Shown in pieces: positions 63,252-64,000 of a stretch of 64,000 nt of DNA. A program made the position numbers and the translations under genes. Each line of letters opens with the position of its first letter. Position 1 is the stretch's first letter. This stretch comes from CAZGKX01 sp964525945 (lineage in GTDB: Bacteria; Pseudomonadota; Gammaproteobacteria; Legionellales; Legionellaceae), in contig CAZGKX010000002.1 in the NCBI GenBank assembly GCA_964525945.1, positions 1 through 64,000 on the forward strand, read 5' to 3'. The notes beneath the pieces were generated by a model, which made no database searches, had not been told where the DNA came from, and worked only from the letters and a program-made list of their open reading frames with translations.

Positions 63252-64000
63252 ATGGAAATAAGCTACATACCGCAAGACGTTGAAGAGCAAGCACAACAAT
63301 ATTGGCAAAAAAAACAATCATTCAATGTCACTGAAGATTTGAATAAAGAAAAATTCTATTGCTTATCCATGTTTCCCTACCCCAGTGGCTCTTTGCACAT
63401 GGGGCACGTTCGAAATTACACGTTAGGCGATGTCATTAGTCGCTATCAGCGCGCCTTGGGTAAAAATGTCTTGCAACCCATAGGTTGGGATGCATTTGGG
63501 CTGCCTGCTGAAAATGCCGCCATTAAAAATGGTATCCCTCCTGCCGAATGGACGAGAAAAAACATTGCCGCCATGAAAGCCCAATTTATGAAATTAGGCA
63601 ATGCCTATGACTGGCGTCGTGAAATCACCACATGTGATCCCTGTTATTACAAATGGGAACAATGGTTTTTTATCAAATTGTTTGAAAAAGGTTTGGTTTA
63701 TAAAAAAAATGCGGTGGTCAATTGGGATCCAGTGGATCAAACCGTTTTAGCAAATGAACAAGTCGTGGATGGACGAGGATGGCGCTCCGGAGCGTTGGTG
63801 GAACGCAAAGAAATATCTCAGTGGTTTATAAAAATTACCGCCTATGCGGATGAATTATTGCTTGGTTTAGACACGCTGGATGGCTGGCCATCCCAAGTCA
63901 AACAAATGCAACGGAACTGGATTGGTCGCTCGGAAGGCAGTGAAATCTTTTTTAAAGTGAATGGTTTCCCCAAACGCCTTAAAATTTACACCACTCGGCC
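63252..64000 (+). CDS. leuS: Leucyl-tRNA synthetase, 5' part
   Basis: Class I aminoacyl-tRNA synthetase; about 249 codons are present and the gene runs off the window. The N-terminus is YIPQDVEEQAQQYWQKKQSF, the HIGH-type motif is MFPYPSGSLHMGHVRNYTLG, then GWDAFGLPAENAAIKNG and the zinc/CP1 region (TCDPCYYKWEQWFFIKLFEK, VVNWDPVDQTVLANEQV). The LeuS identity is certain. The start is unusual in having no clear ribosome-binding site: an AT-rich stretch precedes it, and a six-codon out-of-frame ATG ORF overlaps the start. Confidence 0.95.
   Translation, partial: MEISYIPQDVEEQAQQYWQKKQSFNVTEDLNKEKFYCLSMFPYPSGSLHMGHVRNYTLGDVISRYQRALGKNVLQPIGWDAFGLPAENAAIKNGIPPAEWTRKNIAAMKAQFMKLGNAYDWRREITTCDPCYYKWEQWFFIKLFEKGLVYKKNAVVNWDPVDQTVLANEQVVDGRGWRSGALVERKEISQWFIKITAYADELLLGLDTLDGWPSQVKQMQRNWIGRSEGSEIFFKVNGFPKRLKIYTTR

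Noticed and set aside
1..64000. Prophage, insertion sequence, CRISPR array, tRNA or rRNA genes
   Set aside because: No transposase, integrase, phage structural gene, direct repeat array or cloverleaf sequence was recognised.

Overview
The window looks like a chromosomal stretch from a gammaproteobacterium of the order Legionellales, most likely Legionella or a close relative. The reasons are a split type II secretion system (a gspD-gspE pair far from a lone short gspC), a fused aspartokinase/diaminopimelate decarboxylase, a moderately AT-rich base composition, short palindromic intergenic repeats, and many large orphan proteins with eukaryote-like motifs and acidic or Ser-rich C-termini, as in Dot/Icm effectors. 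No Dot/Icm gene lies here, so secretion of these proteins is inferred. The sequence is a draft with three N-runs; two of them fall inside genes (secD and a saccharopine dehydrogenase) and break their frames.

Layout. 0-5 kb: gspD, gspE and an old yellow enzyme, ending at a perfect 26-bp inverted repeat. 5-11 kb: recO-era, an orphan membrane protein with a J-domain-like motif, a type IV pilin, a hypothetical gene and mutY. 11-15 kb: a Sel1 lipoprotein with gspC, a GGDEF-EAL protein, a Cys/Met PLP enzyme and an orphan protein with a bZIP-like basic segment. 15-19 kb: a four-gene cassette (GT2, GtrA, ChbG/NaxD deacetylase, ArnT/FlmK-like transferase) resembling the Francisella lipid A amino-sugar pathway. 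19-25.7 kb: dapD-dapE, an amino-acid symporter preceded by an unlisted 21-codon upstream ORF ending Cys-Cys-Cys-stop, a bestrophin, tag with two inverted DnaA boxes upstream, a GIY-YIG protein and HU. 25.7-29 kb: an orphan protein with HAE and CxxC deaminase signatures, then minor pilins. 29-36 kb: hisC, phhB, then queA, a degenerate Tgt-like protein, yajC, secD and secF. 36-50 kb: a small secreted protein, an LRR/F-box-like orphan, a FadL porin, lysAC overlapping an AddA-like helicase-nuclease, mrp, and two adjacent orphan proteins. 50-58.7 kb: parE, a DUF1415 gene, and a lysine-degradation/beta-oxidation cluster (saccharopine dehydrogenase, aminoadipate-semialdehyde dehydrogenase, FadN-like, thiolase). 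58.7-64 kb: lnt, an 873-residue orphan with a duplicated N-terminal domain, and the 5' part of leuS.

Themes. Lysine is both made (dapD, dapE, lysAC) and probably degraded. Envelope functions are strong (T2SS, pilins, Sec, Lnt, lipid A-type glycosylation, FadL). Seven orphan proteins are the accessory layer. The most interesting items are the deaminase-like orphan, the cysteine-codon leader ahead of the symporter, the bZIP-like orphan, the LRR/F-box-like orphan, and the Tgt paralogue that has lost its catalytic motifs while keeping its zinc site. No tRNA, rRNA, CRISPR array, transposase or integrase was seen.
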